A stretch of 64,000 nt of DNA from NCBI GenBank assembly GCA_030549775.1, contig CM060175.1, positions 9,570,455 through 9,634,454 on the forward strand, given 5' to 3'. Each line of letters begins with the position of its first letter. The stretch's first letter is position 1. The translations under genes were made by a program, and so were the position numbers. Below the pieces are notes generated by a model that made no database searches, had not been told where the DNA came from, and saw only the letters and a program-made list of their open reading frames with translations. The DNA comes from Tamarix chinensis (lineage: Eukaryota; Streptophyta; Magnoliopsida; Caryophyllales; Tamaricaceae). Shown here in pieces: positions 61,731 through 64,000 of the stretch.

Positions 61731-62485
61731 TGTAACACCCCGAGTGGACACGACCACGCGAGGGCTACCTTGGAGCGCTTTTGGATTGATTGGCTGGCCC
61801 CACAAATCCACACGAGTCCTTTTAGCACACTTTGTCCTCACTCACGCACTTCCCGAGAAATTTTTAGAAAATTTCTGAAACTTCCCAGGAGGTCACCCAT
61901 CCTAAAATTATTCCACGGCCAGCACGCTTAACTGTGAAGTTCTTAGGACAGAATCACCAAAAGGATGTTATACCATGTTGATATAAGTAGCCAGATCAAT
62001 CCTTATAACACTCCGCTCAAATTGGGGTATTACATTCACCCCCACTCAAAGAACACAACGTCCTCGTTGTGCCTCAACCAATGACTGTCTCAATACAGTT
62101 CATCCCAAGAATCGTCCCGCTAGGTAGCTGACTGACTCATCCAAGTTCAGCTCACGGTCGCGGTTTTGCTCTAATACCATTTGAAACACCCCGAGTGGAC
62201 ACAACCACGCGGGGGCTACCTTGGAGTGCTTTCGGATTGATTGGCTGGCCCCACAAATCAACACGAGTCCTTTTAGCACGCTTTGTCCTCACTCACGCAC
62301 TTCCCGAGAAATTTTCAGAAATTTTCTGAAACTTTCCAGGAGGTCACCCATCCTAAAATTACTCCACGGCCAGCACGCTTAACTGTGGAGTTCTTAGGAC
62401 AGAATCACCAAAAGGATGGTATACCATGTTGATATAAGTAGCCAGATCAATCCTTATAACACTCCGCTCAAATTGGGGTATTACA
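61731..62485 (-). mobile_element. Cassandra-type TRIM retrotransposon with 5S-rRNA-like LTRs
   Basis: Two 304-bp LTRs (61731-62034 and 62182-62485), both CACCCCGAGTGGACAC... at the left and AATTGGGGTATTACA at the right, flank 147 bp of non-coding interior. On the minus strand the interior starts with TGGTATTAGAGC, the initiator-methionine primer site, next to the right LTR, and ends with a G-rich purine tract next to the left LTR. Each LTR contains the reverse complement of a 5S rRNA-like stretch including GGAGGTCACCCATCC and AGCACGCTTAACTGTG. That combination identifies Cassandra. It has no coding capacity and depends on other elements for movement. No clear 5-bp target duplication is visible (ATATG left, TTTGT right). 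Confidence 0.9.
61881..61985 (-). other. 5S rRNA-like sequence in the left Cassandra LTR
   Basis: On the minus strand it holds degenerate forms of the 5S gene from its first third to GGATGGGTGACCTCCTGGGA near the 3' end, including the internal-promoter part GTTAAGCGTGCT. Changes from true 5S (for example in the middle) show it is not a functional rRNA gene. The right LTR has the counterpart at about 62332-62436. Confidence 0.85.
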
Positions 62486-62972
62486 TTTGTTACCTTACTC
62501 AGTATATAACATACTAATCATTGTTTTTATGGGTGCTGCTCATTCCCACGAGCAAATGACCCTGATGGTTTTGTGAAGTTCTTTGAGGACCCAGTTGATG
62601 ATTTTATTGCTTTCAATGCATTATGTGGGGAAGAGTAGCTTTTATCTATAGTAGGTGTTTGAGCAAAGAGTCATATTATCCACATAATGTATTTACCTAG
62701 ATACCCTTTTTGGACTCTTTGATCCACAGTATCCGTTTGTAGTATTTTGTTATTGTAATCAAGAGTTATCTCCAAACTCATATTTGGTATGATGAAACTT
62801 CTATCATTTTCTATTTTATCCTGTTGAGCATTTTAAATTATTTAGCCTTGTGATTGACATAAGGTTGGGATGGTAAGCCCAACTTATGTCATTTAGGGCG
62901 GTAATACCTAATTATTTTAATTATACTTCCATTGTAAAATATATTTTTTGTAGTAAATTTTTTAGTGTTATA
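62486..62972 (+). repeat. 3' LTR of element B, last part
   Basis: It continues TTTGTTACCTTACTCAGTAT and matches 46931-47416. A nearly perfect stem-loop (TGACATAAGGTTGGG at 62855-62869 with CCCAACTTATGTCA at 62878-62891) precedes GGGCGGTAATACC. It ends TTTAGTGTTATA (final CA changed). Confidence 0.86.
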
Positions 62973-63956
62973 CCAATACTTACAATTAGGCACCTTAGGT
63001 TAAAATGACCAAAATGCCCCTAAGGCTAAGGCTACCTCTTTACTATTCATTTTCATCAAAAACTCCATTTGATTTCATCATCATGCCATAAAAAGAATAC
63101 CACACCAAACTATTGATCATAAAATTAAGTTACTCAACACACCAAATGACTATTTTACACACAAAACCCTAGCACGCACTTTTAGAACAACTAAACACAC
63201 ATTCTCATACTTAATCTACAATTAATGCACTTCCTATATTTTTATGATAATAACATTATAGCATACCCCAATTTACCAAGTTATTCCTAAACCATGCATA
63301 TTCATTAGCATATTCGCCATGGTACACTTTAAATTACCAAAATATCTCTAAACCCTAAAATGTTCATAATCATGCTTGAACTAGTAATAGTAAGGCAATA
63401 ACCCCTATTATCATATATAACATCAATTTATACTTATTGTACATGTTTATTAGACTAATCACCATACTATATGTCCCTAAACCATATATTATTGAATATC
63501 ATGCTTAAATCGGTGCTACTAAAACAATAAACCCCTATTATCATGTTTAACATCATTTTATACTTATCATGCATGTTTGTTAGACTAACCACCATATTAT
63601 ATGTAAAATTACCAAAATATCTCTAGGTCATTTAATATAAATAATCATACCCAATATGCATTACTAACACTACAAAACCCCTATTATTATTCTTATCATC
63701 AATTATTACTTGCCATGTTTGTTTATTTAGCTAACCCCCATTTCACATGCAAAATTACTAAAATGCCTTTAGATCATAAAATATTAAAAAAAATACCAAA
63801 TCATGCATTACTAACACCACAAAACCCTTATTGTCATTTTCAACGCCATATAACACTCAGCATGCATTTTTATTAATATGATCACCACCATACATTAAAA
63901 TTATCAAAATACCCCTAGGCCATAAAATATTGATATTTCTACTAACATTGATATTT
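62973..63956 (-). repeat. Reverse Tekay-like LTR A2, second part
   Basis: It picks up where 19466 stopped: reverse complement of the A1-type region with many copies of AAAATTACCAAAATGCCCCT-like motifs (near 63005, 63338, 63605, 63757 and 63897) spaced by ATGCATG and TAACACC elements. It would lead on to the pyrimidine tract beyond 64000. No gene seen. Confidence 0.75.
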
Positions 63957-64000
63957 ATAATACCCCAAACTCCTATCTAAATTTTTAGCAACATATATAA
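63957..64000 (+). repeat. Possible start of a further LTR, cut by the window edge
   Basis: TATAATACCCCAAACTCC resembles the start of D2 (TATAATACCCCATATTT) and of B. Only 44 bp are available, so the call rests on the opening motif alone. Confidence 0.35.

Larger units (their letters stand above)
19467..62972 (+). mobile_element. Tekay/Del-like chromovirus retrotransposon B, full length but with nested insertions
   Basis: The 5' LTR is 19467-23359 plus 46936-47416, the PBS is at 47420, gag-pol remains run 47680-52868 and 58373-58732, a polypurine tract stands at 58720-58732, and the 3' LTR is 58733-61730 plus 62486-62972. The two LTRs align from AATTTTAGCTAACCTTAATT onward; the 5' copy has lost the TG start (TATAAAACC against TGTAATACC). 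Flanks CTAAA (19462-19466) and CCAAT (62973-62977) are a poor target duplication, but LTR A2 is continuous across the two sides. The pol type ([23 protein letters not shown]) and the C-terminal chromodomain-like end fit the Tekay/Del clade. No protein is intact. Confidence 0.87.

Noticed and set aside
61881..61985. 5S rRNA gene
   Set aside because: Degenerate and embedded twice in the LTRs of a Cassandra element, flanked by its primer site and polypurine tract; not a rDNA unit.

Overview
The window is repeat-dominated plant nuclear DNA. It is AT-rich and has no intact host gene that I can recognise. It holds plant-type LTR retrotransposons (Athila-like, Tekay/Del-like chromovirus, CRM-like chromovirus, Cassandra), a PIF/Harbinger DNA transposon, a CACTA terminus and two small inverted-repeat elements. 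This points to a flowering plant in a heterochromatic, possibly pericentromeric, region. I cannot name the species.

Left part (1-10343). A CACTA terminus (1-176) abuts the 3' end of a Tekay-like LTR (177-1276). AT-rich DNA with no recognisable gene follows, with CACTA-like subterminal repeats near 2665-2960. A complete 7.1-kb PIF/Harbinger element occupies 3200-10343, with 24-bp terminal inverted repeats and a TTA duplication. On the minus strand it carries an intact two-exon Myb/SANT-like ORF1 and a two-exon DDE transposase broken by one in-frame stop. It also holds, on the plus strand, the C-terminal end of a CRINKLY4-type receptor kinase, apparently captured host sequence.

Right part (10344-64000). 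This is one nest of insertions, resolved from LTR ends (TGTAATACCCC ... GGGGTGTTACA) and target-site duplications. A decayed Athila-like element (gag and protease to 13018, RT 16712-17687) holds a solo LTR (13019-16706, TSD TTATT) and a reverse LTR (17688-19466, resuming 62973-63956). Inside that reverse LTR sits a Tekay-like retrotransposon, B (19467-62972), with both LTRs, a primer-binding site, gag-pol-chromodomain remains and a polypurine tract. B's 5' LTR was split by a CRM-like element, C (23360-46930, TSD GTTAC, two 881-bp LTRs). C was then hit by a solo LTR in its 5' LTR (23369-28239), by a reverse solo LTR (31574-40281, TSD CATAT) that itself holds another solo LTR (32270-36603), and by a truncated LTR (about 40395-44232). 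B's pol took a 5.5-kb solo LTR (52869-58372) and a 0.9-kb unclassified insert (49271-50169). B's 3' LTR took a Cassandra TRIM with 5S-rRNA-like LTRs (61731-62485). The chain Athila > reverse LTR > B > C > D1 > D2 is six layers deep.

Nothing in the nest has an intact gag-pol. Two patterns run through the Tekay-like LTRs and are not explained by coding function. One is arrays of a CCACCGG...TATAATAGTGG box at fixed spacing. The other is a stem-loop just upstream of a TGTGGCGGTAA-like box, whose stem differs in sequence but keeps its pairing between subfamilies.
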